Assembly (NCBI GenBank): GCA_037127315.1 | Contig: JBBBDQ010000445.1 | Coordinates: 2,616,001 to 2,680,000 of the forward strand | Source of the DNA: Ascarosepion bandense | Lineage: Eukaryota; Mollusca; Cephalopoda; Sepiida; Sepiidae | Reading direction: 5' to 3' | Length of the DNA: 64,000 nt | Part shown: positions 51,398 to 62,897 of the stretch, piece by piece | Position numbering within the stretch: position 1 is the stretch's first letter | How the letters are laid out: each line of letters starts with the position of its first letter | Made by a program: the position numbers and the translations under genes | Notes under the pieces: model-generated | Seen by the model: only the letters and a program-made list of their open reading frames with translations | Told to the model about the DNA's origin: nothing | The model's database searches: none

Positions 51398-51948
51398 AAT
51401 GTAATATAATAATCTAGCCCCACCCGAAGAAGGCTGATGAAGCGTGGGTGTTTTCGGTCATTGAAAGCAGCGGATGTCATTTTGACCCTATTTCCGGCAG
51501 AGCGGAAATAGCTCAGAGCAAACAGACAGGTGTCTCTGAGAATTTACGTAGGCGTCGTGTAGGCGTCGCGTGATCAAGGCAAAGGCCGGAAGAAACGATT
51601 CCCGGTTTTGGAAGATATATAAAGACTGCGAAAAACACGGATTCGCCAGTCAGTCTTGACAGTCAGAGTCAGAGTCTCGGCAGAAGAGAGAAGTCGAAGA
51701 AACCACAGAGTCAGAGTCCCAGTCAGCCTCGACAGAAGTCAGTCTCGGCAGAAGTCTCGAGAAGTCGAAGAAGAAGCTAGACGAGCTAAGCAGAGGAACT
51801 ACACTCACGTCGAACCCCCCGTCACCACGTCGAACCCCCATTAGAAGCGCGCTCTCAATTCTCTGCCCTTGTGCCACACGGTCCATCGTCATCAATAAAA
51901 TATAACTACACATATTTTTATATACACCCGTGTTTGTTATTTGTGGAT
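51398..51948 (+). mobile_element. Putative solo LTR
   Basis: About 550 bp starting TGTAATATAATAATC and ending GATATATAACA, with ATAA on both sides as a possible 4-bp target duplication. It has a TATA box (GATATATAAAGACTG near 51615), an initiator-like CCAGTCAGTC about 30 bp later, a GTC/GAAG-rich leader, and AATAAA (about 51894) followed by a GT-rich region. No internal retroviral-type coding or primer-binding site follows. Could instead be a promoter-bearing repeat of another class. Confidence 0.4.
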
Positions 51949-52045
51949 ATATAACAATAATAAAATTAGACAAGTGAATATTTGTATTAAAACGTGTTCA
52001 ATACAATTATATTGTAGAACTTTTGAATATTTTCCATTTGTAAAC

Positions 52046-52106
52046 TAGTTATTACGCGACCTAGGTTTCTACTCTGAGTGGCGTCTTCAGGCGATTTTTA
52101 ATAACT
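52046..52106 (-). ncRNA. Hammerhead motif, family ACCTAGGT-C
   Basis: Core CTGAAGA (52084-52090), GAAA, palindrome ACCTAGGT (52059-52066), C17 opposite g52058. Stem I: CGC/GCG plus AGTTATTA/TAATAACT. Core and stems I and III are intact; stem II (CGCCACTCAGAGTA) is weak. Confidence 0.5.
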
Positions 52107-52147
52107 GATTTTACCGTTTACCGTTTTTAAGAACGCTCACGTAACGT

Positions 52148-52208
52148 AAGTTATAGAAAATCGCCTGAAGACAGAACTCAAAGTAGAAACCTAGGTCGCA
52201 TAATAACT
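52148..52208 (+). ncRNA. Hammerhead motif, family ACCTAGGT-C
   Basis: Core CTGAAGA (52165-52171), GAAA (52186-52189), ACCTAGGT (52189-52196), C17 at 52197. Stem I retains AGTTAT/ATAACT and two inner pairs; stem II is poor. Confidence 0.45.
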
Positions 52209-52309
52209 AGTTTACAAATGGAACATATATATATTATTTGATACTTAATTTTTAATCCTAATAAGGTTAGACCAGTACACATTCGTATCAAAAAGTGTTC
52301 GATACAATT

Positions 52310-52483
52310 ATATTGTCAAACTTTTGAATATTTTTCTGTTTTAAACGAGTTATTTTGCTATCCAGGTTTCTACCATGAGTGGTGACTTCAGGCGATTTTT
52401 AATTTTGAATTGTTTTATTAAAAATCGCCTGAAGACACCACTCAGAGTAGAAACCTGGGTAGTGAAATAACTCGTTTTAAAAT

Positions 52484-52485
<2 letters not shown>
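52310..52485. mobile_element. PLE terminal repeats, inverted pair B
   Basis: Outer blocks TTTTAAACGAGTTATTT and AAATAACTCGTTTTAAAAT are inverted. Motifs: minus about 52347-52405 (CTGAAGT core, one change; stem II ACCA-CTCA-TGGT) and plus about 52412-52472 (CTGAAGA core, GAAA, ACCTGGGT then A). Confidence 0.6.
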
Positions 52486-52542
<57 letters not shown>

Positions 52543-52840
52543 CACATATATATATAATATATATATAATATATAATATATATATAAAATATATATATATA
52601 TAATATATAATATATATATAAAATATATATAATATATATATAATAGATATATTATATATAATATATATATAAAATATATAAATATATATATATATATATA
52701 ATATATATTATATATATAATATATATGTAATATATATATCTAATATATATATGTATATATATCTAATATATATTATTTATATATATAATATATAATATAT
52801 ATATATTATATAATATATGTATAATATATATATACGATTT
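52486..52840. repeat. TA-rich cryptic repeat
   Basis: (TA)n to 52540, then irregular TATAATATATA/AAATATATA mixtures for 300 bp. Confidence 0.9.
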
Positions 52841-52927
52841 TATTTGTAATTTATTTTTGATTTTGATTATTTTTAGTTTTCTATATATTGTGTGTATATT
52901 ATTTTGTGCATATATGGCCTCTTGTAG

Positions 52928-52967
<40 letters not shown>

Positions 52968-53522
52968 TTACATCTATTCTCTTGTTTGTTCTTGTATATT
53001 GTTTTTCCTTTAAGAATGTTTTGCATCTGTGTGATTTCGTGTATGTGTGCTTTTACGACAATTCCGGTACGGTCGCTGCTCCAATGTTAAACTGTATGCA
53101 CCTCTACCCTTCACTTAACCTCAATACTTCCTCTCTTTGCTAACCAATTTGTTTTTAATATTCTGAGTTGAATTTAAGTATTTGACTTTTGAGTTTGATG
53201 AAGCAGCTTATACTTTCACAACTGCCGAAATTAATTCTAGATTTAACCGTTTTAGTATGTGTTCTCTTATACATATATATCATATTAGTGAATACTCATA
53301 TTTCTTTTTTTTCTTTAGGAATCCTTTCGGCCAACATTTCGTTAGAAGAAAAACGTTGGCACTAATTATGACGAAAGAAGTACAATTCTCACACAAATGA
53401 ATAAAAGAGTAGAACGAAAAACTATGGAACACGATTAAAACAAATTTATTAGTAACTTAATTTACAAATTATTTCACTAATAAAGTTGTTTAAATCGTAT
53501 TCCATAGTTTTATGTCTTCACC

Positions 53523-53525
<3 letters not shown>
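52841..53525. other. Unassigned sequence with (GT)n
   Basis: GT array at 52930-52964. No gene supported in the rest. Confidence 0.4.

Positions 53526-53580
<55 letters not shown>
53526..53580. repeat. (TA)n microsatellite
   Basis: Pure TA array. Confidence 0.95.
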
Positions 53581-53584
<4 letters not shown>

Positions 53585-54329
53585 CCTGTCACGCTCATTG
53601 GGAGACACACAATATTGAGGCTGTGTCAACACAATTCATTCTCTTTACTGCCAGTTATTAAACTTTACTACCAGTTATGTAATCTTTTGCTGCGTGTTTG
53701 CTCTTTAACGGTGCTTCATTATTTCATTTTATTTTTTCAATAACTATGTCGAGTAATGAAGAATATATCTCTATATATATATAAGTGTGTGTGTGTGTGT
53801 GTGTGTACGTATATATATTTTTTATTATAGTAAAGAACGTTCGGTATTTACTTGAAAAAATATTACTCACGAACTATCTAATAAACAGAAATTCTCCTTC
53901 TGCTTGCACAACGCTGGTTGATGTAACTTTATCTGGACCACTTCAAGCACGCGTAAATGATGAGCGAACCCGGCTCTGTACGAAACTGTGAAAAAATTGT
54001 TAACATATTACACGCACAGTCCGGTTTGTCAAGTAAGTGCTGGTCAATGGCTGAACCATGTGCAGAGTCGACCTTTAAGAGCGACTCAGGCTACCCAGTC
54101 TAATTTTGGCAGGAACGTGCCGACTAATTCAGGTTTTCAATCGCTGCTTGGTCCACCTCACGTAAAATTGGCTTATACCGGACCTAGGGGACTACCATCG
54201 AAACCTCATCAATTTGGACATACATAATATTATTAAATCTAAATTCAAAGCCCGCTATTATGTATGCATAAATTATGTACGCATAAACTCGAAAAACATA
54301 ACTTCTGGAATTAAAGTTGGACCTAGGTG
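53581..54329. other. Low-repeat sequence with two adjacent short ORFs
   Basis: (TA)(GT) tract at 53772-53806. Frames at 53830-53991 (ending RVNDERTRLCTKL) and 53988-54227 (QWLNHVQSRPLRATQATQS) have mixed composition and GC above their surroundings, but no recognised domain. They could be an old coding remnant. Confidence 0.3.
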
Positions 54330-54740
54330 ACCTCTATAAAGAGCGACAGTGCAAATTTGTAAGATGTCCTGAAGAGAGACATTTGTATATAAACTAACAA
54401 TATCATAAGACACCGTAAGCTTGTTTTCATGGCAACAATCGGAGTCTCTTAGGAAATTAGAAAAGTAGAAAACAGATCAGATACAGGCTGAATCAATTCA
54501 ACCAAACATTTAGACAATTCATGTTGTACAGAGCTTACAATATACTAAATGGATCTAAGGAGCATATTATCCTTATGTACTTTGGGTAAGCTGTAGATAC
54601 GTGGACGCTGGGATTCCACAGGTTTAATACGGTTATACACCATTTCGGAAAAACAGTTGCTCGTGTATACAGGGAATAAACATCAATGTACTCTGACCTC
54701 TATTTACAGAACCAATTTTCAGAAATAAAATGACTTCCAT
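54330..54740 (-). pseudogene. Penelope-like reverse transcriptase fragment
   Basis: Minus strand: YNRIKPVESQRPRIYSLPKV, HKDNMLLRSI, SSVQHELSKCLVELIQPV, SDLFSTFLIS. This matches the RT fingers of Penelope-like elements (RPRIYGLPKVHK..PLRPI motif, then the ...HxLAKxLxxLLxPV helix). Stops and a frame change interrupt it; the palm with YxDD is not found beyond it. Confidence 0.65.
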
Positions 54741-56325
<1,585 letters not shown>

Positions 56326-56440
56326 TTGCAATTTTGTTATTACTTGCTTTTATAAACCATTGTAATAACAAAATTACAATATTAAACTCTACTTTGTATC
56401 GAGCACTCTTTATAAAAGTAAATGCTTGAACAGTTGGTTT
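56326..56440. repeat. Short palindrome plus GAGCACTCTTTATAAAAG repeat
   Basis: ATTGCAATTTTGTTATTAC and the complement of GTAATAACAAAATTACAAT enclose about 18 bp (56326-56381). The dispersed repeat follows. Same association as at 27776-28064 and 62135-62399. Confidence 0.6.
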
Positions 56441-56464
56441 TTAATCTACGCATTCTTTCACTTT

Positions 56465-56470
<6 letters not shown>

Positions 56471-56507
<37 letters not shown>
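56471..56507. repeat. (TA)n microsatellite
   Basis: TA array. Confidence 0.95.
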
Positions 56508-56510
<3 letters not shown>

Positions 56511-56628
56511 GGTATAGTAGGATAATAAAAAATGGTTACTAGCTTTCTAACTTTCTAAAGATAATAAAGTTAATAATAATATTTTTCCTCTCCCTCGATT
56601 TTATTTTCCGATTCCATTTTTGATCTTC

Positions 56629-57268
56629 AGTATTTTTTTTTTATCATTTCACCCCGAGCAAGGCGGAAACGCCACTGATGTGCAGGGGGCTACATAAATG
56701 TAAAAAGATTAATTAGAAAAGAGTGAGGAGTACAAACTAGTTAGAAAGGAACAATAGGAAGCAGATGCGATGACAGATACATAGGTGGAGAGAAAGGGAA
56801 GCTTATACATGGGAGAAGAGAGAGCTAGAGTCCAGTGGTTAGTAGATGAGTATTGACTTTGCATTTAAATTTCTGGAGGTTGTAGCCGTCAGGAAAGCAA
56901 GAATACGGGAGCGAGTTCCACAAGCGGGAAGTGCGAGAGAAGAAGCTGCAGGAGTAGAATTGTCGTCTGCATTTGGCTAACCTGACTGTGAATGGGTGGG
57001 ACCCAGTTGCCAGTCTGGTTGCGCGAGTAAACACCTGTTGAGGAGGCACCAGTGACTTAAGTTCGTCCGAGTAGAAGCCATGAAAGTATTTATAGAACAG
57101 ACAAAGGGAGGTCACATTTCGACGATGGGGAAGTGGCTGCAGTCGAGCCGCCAGATCAGTGCCTATCACATTACAGACTCTCCTTTGGAGCCTGTCAAGA
57201 ACACTGAGGGGAACGGCAGGGGCACCTGACCATAAATGGCAGCAGTACTCCATGCACGGACGGATGGT
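56629..57268 (-). mobile_element. LINE-A, 5'-truncated, open C-terminal tail
   Basis: Poly-T at 56629, LINE terminus (CCCCGAGCAAGGCGGAAACG), 3' UTR of about 170 bp without the 150-bp tandem units, then 142 open codons (56825-57253): MEYCCHLWSGAPAVPLS, VLDRLQRRVCNVIG, YKYFHGFYSDELKSL, FTRATRLATGSHPF, FSRTSRLWNSLPYSCF, to the stop. A possible TTCAGTAT target duplication flanks it (about 56623 and 57269). The intact frame suggests a younger insertion, but catalytic motifs lie upstream of the truncation. Confidence 0.8.
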
Positions 57269-57495
57269 TCAGTATAAATCTAAGTAAATTATACATTTAA
57301 TAAACAAAATATTAGCATGCCCGATTTATAATCTATAGCGAACTTAACTTAAGCAACGCTAATACCTAAAATAATAATTCAAATCGATAAACGGTTAGTT
57401 CATAGGTACGTGTGTGTTTATGCATATGTTATGAATAATCAAGCGTGTCTCCCCTTGTTTTGTCACTTTCCTCTTTGTGAGAACTATATCTGTTT
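57269..57495. other. Unassigned sequence
   Basis: No supported feature. Confidence 0.4.
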
Positions 57496-57782
57496 CAGTT
57501 AGTTAAGTGCCATACGTGATAAACGCCTGGGCGATCATGTCCCTTTCGAGACATAACTTATGGGCAGAGGAATTTCCCGCAGTAGGTTGCTATTACTTTC
57601 TGCGGTAGACTGGTTGACGACCAACCTATAGAACATAATCTGCCCTGCTATTTAACCTAATGCTGGAGGTAGAAGAGACGGATTAATACTTTTCCCAAGG
57701 ATATTTGTGCGTAAATGAAAGCAACTAATTTAACTGGAATTCGAACTCGGCTCTCACATTTTTTATTCTGAGTCGATATTTC
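57496..57782 (-). mobile_element. SINE-1, near full length, diverged
   Basis: Reverse complement keeps box B (GAGTTCGAATTCCAG) and body; the head end is eroded. Confidence 0.7.
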
Positions 57783-57795
57783 TCTTTACTGAGAC

Positions 57796-57835
57796 TATAA
57801 AAGGACACTACACGCGAACCTTGTATTCTCAGTTG
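57796..57835 (+). promoter_or_regulatory. Possible TATA/initiator core promoter
   Basis: TATAAAAGG at 57796-57804 and TCAGTT at 57829-57834, with the initiator A about 35 bp from the first T. The spacing is slightly long. No clear gene follows; the 62-codon ORF at 57821 is partly low complexity. Weak. Confidence 0.25.
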
Positions 57836-58079
57836 AATAGAGCTTCCTTAAAACCTAACAACTGCGTAAATTTGTCATTACAGCATGCATGCGTGCATGT
57901 GGATGTTCGATTTTGTATTTGTATGTGTGTATATCTGTGCGTATTTATTTATTTCATGTTTTCTATTTTTCAATTTTTTAATTATATTTTTATTTCTTCT
58001 ACAGAGTGACCCCACCAACAAAAAAACAAACAAACAAACAAAAACAAAAAAACAAAAAAAAAACAGGAACTTTTAACAA

Positions 58080-58735
58080 TCCAATAAAACCAAGAGTGAT
58101 GGAAGAAAAATATTTTATTCAAAGTAATTTAAACCTTAAATCATGCCATTTAAAAAACAATGGTGAAATTTTCATTTTTTAAAACTTACGTTCTGTAGAT
58201 GGCGTCCTTCTGTACGAATGCATTCATGAAATCTGCTGTTAAGATTCCTCATTGACCACTGCAACATCACAGCTGGTATACTGTGAATTTAATCCTGAAT
58301 TCTCTGTCTTAACTCATCCAGAGTTCTTGGTCGAGTCGTGTACACTTTACTCTTGAGATAGCCCCACAAGAAAAAAAATCACAAACGAAAAAATATGGCG
58401 ATCTAGGGGGCCATTACCGAATCTTGAGATCACACGGTTACCGAACAATTCTCGTCTAGCTTCCAATGACTGCCGTGCAGTGTGTGATATCTCTCCATCC
58501 TGTTGAAACCAGGTTTCTTGAACGTGTGAAAAATTGTTCAATTCAGGTGTCTCTATGTAACGATTCACAGTGACTGAGATCCCCTGTTCGTTTTCAAAAA
58601 AATAAGGTCCGATGATCCCATATAAAGAAACAGCACACCATATTGTCACCTTACTAGCGTGTAAAGGGCGCTCATGTGTCTGCCCAGCAACGATAGTTCT
58701 GCTTATTCACGTAACCTGTGAGATGAAAATGGACC
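58080..58735 (-). pseudogene. Tc1/mariner-superfamily transposase remnant
   Basis: Minus strand, right to left: WMSDEVHFHLTGYVNKQNYR with the first catalytic Asp (SDE, about 58740), then RPLHASKVTIWCAVSLYGII, GPYFFENEQGISVTV, ETWFQQDGEISHTARQSLEA with the second Asp (QQDG), RRELFGNRVISRFGN, a damaged DIP.P.RSPDL region, and VMLQWSMRNLNSRFHEC near the C-terminus. The long interval expected between the last two acidic residues suggests a group other than classical mariner. Frame changes inactivate it. Its first-Asp segment passes directly into the 61-bp array. Confidence 0.7.
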
Positions 58736-60672
58736 TCATCTGACATCCATAACGTGCTTAAATTCATCTTGATCTATGGTTACTAAAATAGGCCTCATCT
58801 AACATCCATAACGTGTAGAAGTCTTGATCTATGGTTACTAAATGGGCCTCATCTAACATCCATAACGACAACTAAATTCATCTTGATCTATGGTTACTAA
58901 ATGGGCCTCATCTAACATCCATAACGTGCTTAGAAATTCATCTTGATCTATGGTTACTAAAATGGGCCCATATCTGACATCCGCAACGTGCTTAGAAATT
59001 CATCTTGATCTATGGTTACTAAAATGGGCCTCATCTAACATCCATAACGTGCTTGCATTCATCTTGATCTATGGTTACTAAAATAGGCCTCATCTGACAT
59101 CCATAACGTGCTTAGAAATTCATCTTGATCTATGGTTACTAAAATGGGCCTCATCTAACATCCATAACGTGCTTAGAAATTCATCTTGATCTATGGTTAC
59201 TAAATGGGCCTCATCTAACATCCATAACGTGCTTAGAAATTCATCTTGATCTATGGTTACTAAAATGGGCCTCATCTAACATCCATAACGTGCTTAGAAA
59301 TTCATCTTGATCTATGGTTACTAAAATAGGCCTCATCTAACATCCATAACGTGCTTAGAAATTCATCTTGATCTATGGTTACTAAAATGGGCCTCATCTA
59401 ACATCATAACGTGCTTAGAAATTCATCTTGATCTATGGTTACTAAAATGGGCCTCATCTAACATCCATAACGTGCTTAGAAATTCATCTTGATCTATGGT
59501 TACTAAAATGGGCCTCTATCTAACATCCATAACGTGCTTAGAAATTCATCTTGATCTATGGTTACTAAAATGGGCCTCATCTAACATCCATAACGTGCTT
59601 AGAAATTCATCTTGATCTATGGTTACTAAAATGGGCCTCATCTAACATCCATAACGTGCTTAGAAATTCATCTTGATCTATGGTTACTAAAAATGGGCCT
59701 CATCTAACATCCATAACGTGCTTAGAAATTCATCTTGATCTATGGTTACTAAAATGGGCCTCATCTAACATCCATAACGTGCTTAGAAATTCATCTTGAT
59801 CTATGGTTACTAAAACAGGCGCAATAACATCCATAACGTGCTTAGAAATTCATCTTGATCTATGGTTACTAAAATGGGCCTCATCTAACATCCATAACGT
59901 GCTTAGAAATTCATCTTGATCTATGGTTACTAAAATGGGCCTCATCTAACATCCATAACGTGCTTAGAAATTCATCTTGATCTATGGTTACTAAAATGGG
60001 CCTCATCTGACATCCATAACGTGCTTAGAAATTCATCTTGGTCTATGGTTACTAAAATGGAGGCCTCATCTAACATCCATAACGTGCTTAGAAATTCATC
60101 TTGATCTATGGTTACTAAAATGGGCCTCATCTAACATCCATAACGTGCTTAGAAATTCATCTTGATCTATGGTTACTAAAATGGGCCTCATCTAACATCC
60201 ATAACGTGCTTAGAAATTCATCTTGATCTATGGTTACTAAAATGGGCCTCATCTAACATCCATAACGTGCTTAGAAATTCATCTTGATCTATAGATTTAC
60301 TAAAATGGGCCTCATCTAACATCCATAACGTGCTTAGAAATTCATCTTGATCTATGGTTACTAAAATGGGCCTCATCTAACATCCATAACGTGCTTAGAA
60401 ATTCATCTTGATCTATGGTTACTAAATGGGCCTCATCTAACATCCATAACGTGCTTAGAAATTCATCTTGATCTATGGTTACTAAAATGGGCCTCATCTA
60501 ACATCCATAACGTGCTTAAAAATTCATCTTGATCTATGGTTACTAAAATGGGCCTCATCTAACATCCATAACGTGCTTAGAAATTCATCTTGATCCTATG
60601 GTTACTTCAAAATGGGCCTCATCTAACATCCATAACGTGCTTAGAAATTCATTCTGATCCATGTTACTGAAA
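58733..60672 (-). repeat. 61-bp minisatellite derived from transposase coding, about 31 units
   Basis: Unit on the plus strand: GCTTAGAAATTCATCTTGAT, CTATGGTTACTAAAATGGGC, CTCATCTAACATCCATAACG, T. On the minus strand one unit reads LSTLWMLDEAHFSNHRSR, the segment around the first catalytic Asp, matching the non-repeated WMSDEVHF next door. 61 is not a multiple of 3, so frame shifts at each unit and the array encodes no periodic protein. Most units are near identical; a few carry 1-3 base indels. Confidence 0.9.
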
Positions 60673-61455
60673 TGTAGGTACCTCCAAAATATCGCTGAAA
60701 AAACAGCATAGTATGAAGGAAACAGACCCCAAACAAAGTCTTATCGGAAAATGTTTATATTATCATTAAGAGGATAGATCAAAACATTTTTTAATTATTT
60801 TAAAAATTTTTTAATTATTTCTAACACGTTCGAAATTTTTGTAAAAAGTCTTTTTTTTCTTACGTCAGTGCCAGACCTAAATTGACGCAACGTTTATTAA
60901 GTAAAAAAACGTAATATTGCGCAATGCACTTTTTTGACCGTAAAAGACACATTAATTTGGAAATTCTTGCAAAAATCAAATAATGTTCGGATTTTGATGA
61001 AAATTTCAGAACGTATTCATAATTAAATGATATCAATTTTGAAATAATTATTTTGTATAAAATATTGGTAAAAATATATTTTTTTTACATATGTTACCCC
61101 CCCCCCCACCCAATTAATTTCCAGAAATGCTTAAAAATTCGACATTGGGCCGCAATAAGCCTAATATAATTAAATTCAGGAGTCATTGGGGAATGCTGAT
61201 CAACTGTTTTTTTTCTCCAATAATCCCCGACTTTCTAAAATGTAGGTCCGAATTGCGAAAAATGCAATAACTATGCCAATTTTTTTGTGGATAAACTTCT
61301 GAGTGCTTTTATGATCAATATAAATTAAGTATATCATACTCTGAAAAGAAAAAGATTCAATGAATAATGAATTTTTACAAGAATTATTTTCATTTTTTAA
61401 AATTTTTTTATCATAATGATATAAAAAGTTTAAAAATTATTTTTAAATTTCTTCC

Positions 61456-61460
<5 letters not shown>
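60673..61460. other. AT-rich unassigned DNA
   Basis: Poly-C (about 61091-61103) and homopolymer A/T runs. No gene supported. Confidence 0.45.

Positions 61461-61513
<53 letters not shown>
61461..61513. repeat. (TA)n microsatellite
   Basis: TA array. Confidence 0.95.
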
Positions 61514-61515
61514 TC

Positions 61516-62106
61516 TAAACATATGCTATTAAATATAAGAGACAATGAATGTCTATTATGCTTAATCATGAGCCGTTCTAAACGTCGTATTTTGGCTCTT
61601 TAATTTCAGTTGAAAATAAAGACAAAAATTCTCCAACATTTGGATAATTATTTATTGGTTTTCTTGTAAGCTTTCGGCTCACATGAGCCATCTTCATCTT
61701 CATCTTCAACTGAAATATTATAAAATCCACCATCACCGACGATTTTATTTTGTGTTGACATAAATCTCCGCTTGGCAACGGCAAGCGGAGTTTTATGTCA
61801 ACACAAAATAAAATAAAATAAAATAAAATAAAATAAACACAAAATAAAATCGTCGGTGATGGTGGATTTTATAATATTTCAGTTTAAACAACCTCTCTGA
61901 AGATGGCTCATGTGAGCCGAAAGCTTAGAAGAAAACCAATAAATAATTATCCAAATGTTGGAGAATTTTTGTCTTTATTTTCAACTGAAATTAAAGCAAA
62001 AATACGACGTTTAGAACGGCTCATGACTAAACATAATAGACATTCATTGTCTCTTATATTTAATAGCATATGTTTAGAAAATTACTTGCTGCCTCGATAT
62101 ACTAAA
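61516..62106. mobile_element. PLE terminal-repeat palindrome with N-terminal ORF in both arms
   Basis: Arms 61516-61783 (minus) and 61790-62106 (plus). Each has: TA junction, N-terminal coding (KPINNYPNVGEFLSLFSTEI), MAHVSRKL with the hammerhead-like stem, then the segment ACCATCACCGACGATTTTA or its complement. They meet at CGCTTGGCAACGGCAAGCGG near 61770-61790. The plus arm keeps CTGAAGA (61897-61903); in the minus arm it became ATGAAGA. An (AAAAT)n array lies at 61805-61835. The plus ORF (61903-62232) is open for 109 codons but ends in TA repeat. Confidence 0.65.
61890..61930 (+). ncRNA. Hammerhead-like motif at PLE start codon, intact core
   Basis: CTGAAGA (61897-61903), GGCTCA/TGAGCC stem II, GAAA, AGCT then U. 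Identical in core to 20465-20515. ATG of the ORF begins at the last base of the core. Confidence 0.5.
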
Positions 62107-62126
62107 TATATATATATATATATATA
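62106..62126. repeat. (TA)n microsatellite
   Basis: Short TA array. Confidence 0.9.
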
Positions 62127-62134
62127 CATTGTAG

Positions 62135-62390
62135 CAAAGTTAGAACTCGTAGGTTTTTTTACCTGCTGTTCATGCATTTACTTTTACAAAGAGTGCTCGA
62201 TACAACGTAGAGCATTATATTGTAATGGTTGATACAATGGTTTATAAATTCGTAGTATCACAAAAATATGGAAGGCTTCACGAATTTGCGTGCCATCCTT
62301 ATGGTCCCTGCGCAAGGATGGCACGCAAATTCGTGAAGCCTTCCATATTTTTGTGATACTACGAATTTATAAACCATTGTAACAACCATT

Positions 62391-62399
<9 letters not shown>
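62135..62399. repeat. GAGCACTC repeat plus near-perfect palindrome
   Basis: 62135-62216 is the dispersed GAGTGCTC/GAGCACTC family. 62217-62399 is a palindrome: about 85-bp arms with one mismatch (67 bp perfect from 62235 and from 62315) around the 13-bp centre ATGGTCCCTGCGC. The inner arm sequence includes GGAAGGCTTCACGAATTTGC. Confidence 0.9.

Positions 62400-62440
<41 letters not shown>
62396..62440. repeat. (TA)n microsatellite
   Basis: TA array. Confidence 0.95.
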
Positions 62441-62443
<3 letters not shown>

Positions 62444-62808
62444 CATCGACGCAGCAAATAATTTTCTAAACATATACAGTTAAATATAAGAGACAATGAA
62501 TGTCTACTATGTTTAATCATGAGCCGTTCTAAACATCGTATTTTGGCTTTAATTTCAGTTGAAAATAAAGACAAAAACCCTACAACATTTGGATGATTTT
62601 TTATTAATTTGTTTCTAAGCTACATTGAAATTTCCTGGTGTTAGGATCATTTAATGCTGCGGCATCATGTAACTTAAATTTAGTGTATCGAGGCAGGCAG
62701 CAAATAATTTTCTAAACATATGCTGTTCAATATAAGAGACAATGAAGCATCGTTCTAAGCATCGTATTTTGGATTTAATTTCAGGTGAAAATAAAGACAA
62801 AAATTCTC

Positions 62809-62812
<4 letters not shown>
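62441..62812 (-). pseudogene. Two PLE N-terminal fragments
   Basis: 62441-62607 encodes LSLFSTEIKAKIRCLERL and KHSRHSLSLIFNCICL. 62683-62812 encodes EFLSLFSPEIKSKIRCLER with a small deletion. The start with the hammerhead-like motif is lost in both (a TTTCTAAGCTACATTGAAA trace near 62615). Confidence 0.5.
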
Positions 62813-62873
<61 letters not shown>

Positions 62874-62897
62874 TAGATAGATAGATAGATAGATAGT
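62811..62897. repeat. (TA)n and (GATA)n microsatellite
   Basis: TA array then GATA array. Confidence 0.95.

Larger units (their letters stand above)
52010..52225. mobile_element. PLE terminal repeats, inverted pair A
   Basis: Outer blocks CCATTTGTAAACTAGTTATT and AATAACTAGTTTACAAATGG are inverted. Each arm holds a hammerhead motif: minus 52046-52106 and plus 52148-52208. The centre (52107-52147) is about 40 bp. Confidence 0.65.

Noticed and set aside
51420..51475. GGCTGATGAAGCG...GAAAGC as another hammerhead
   Set aside because: CTGATGA and GAAA are present, but no stem II pairs between them and no stem III follows.
52486..52840. AT-rich stretch as a replication origin
   Set aside because: Composition is explained by decayed TA microsatellite; no other origin feature is visible.
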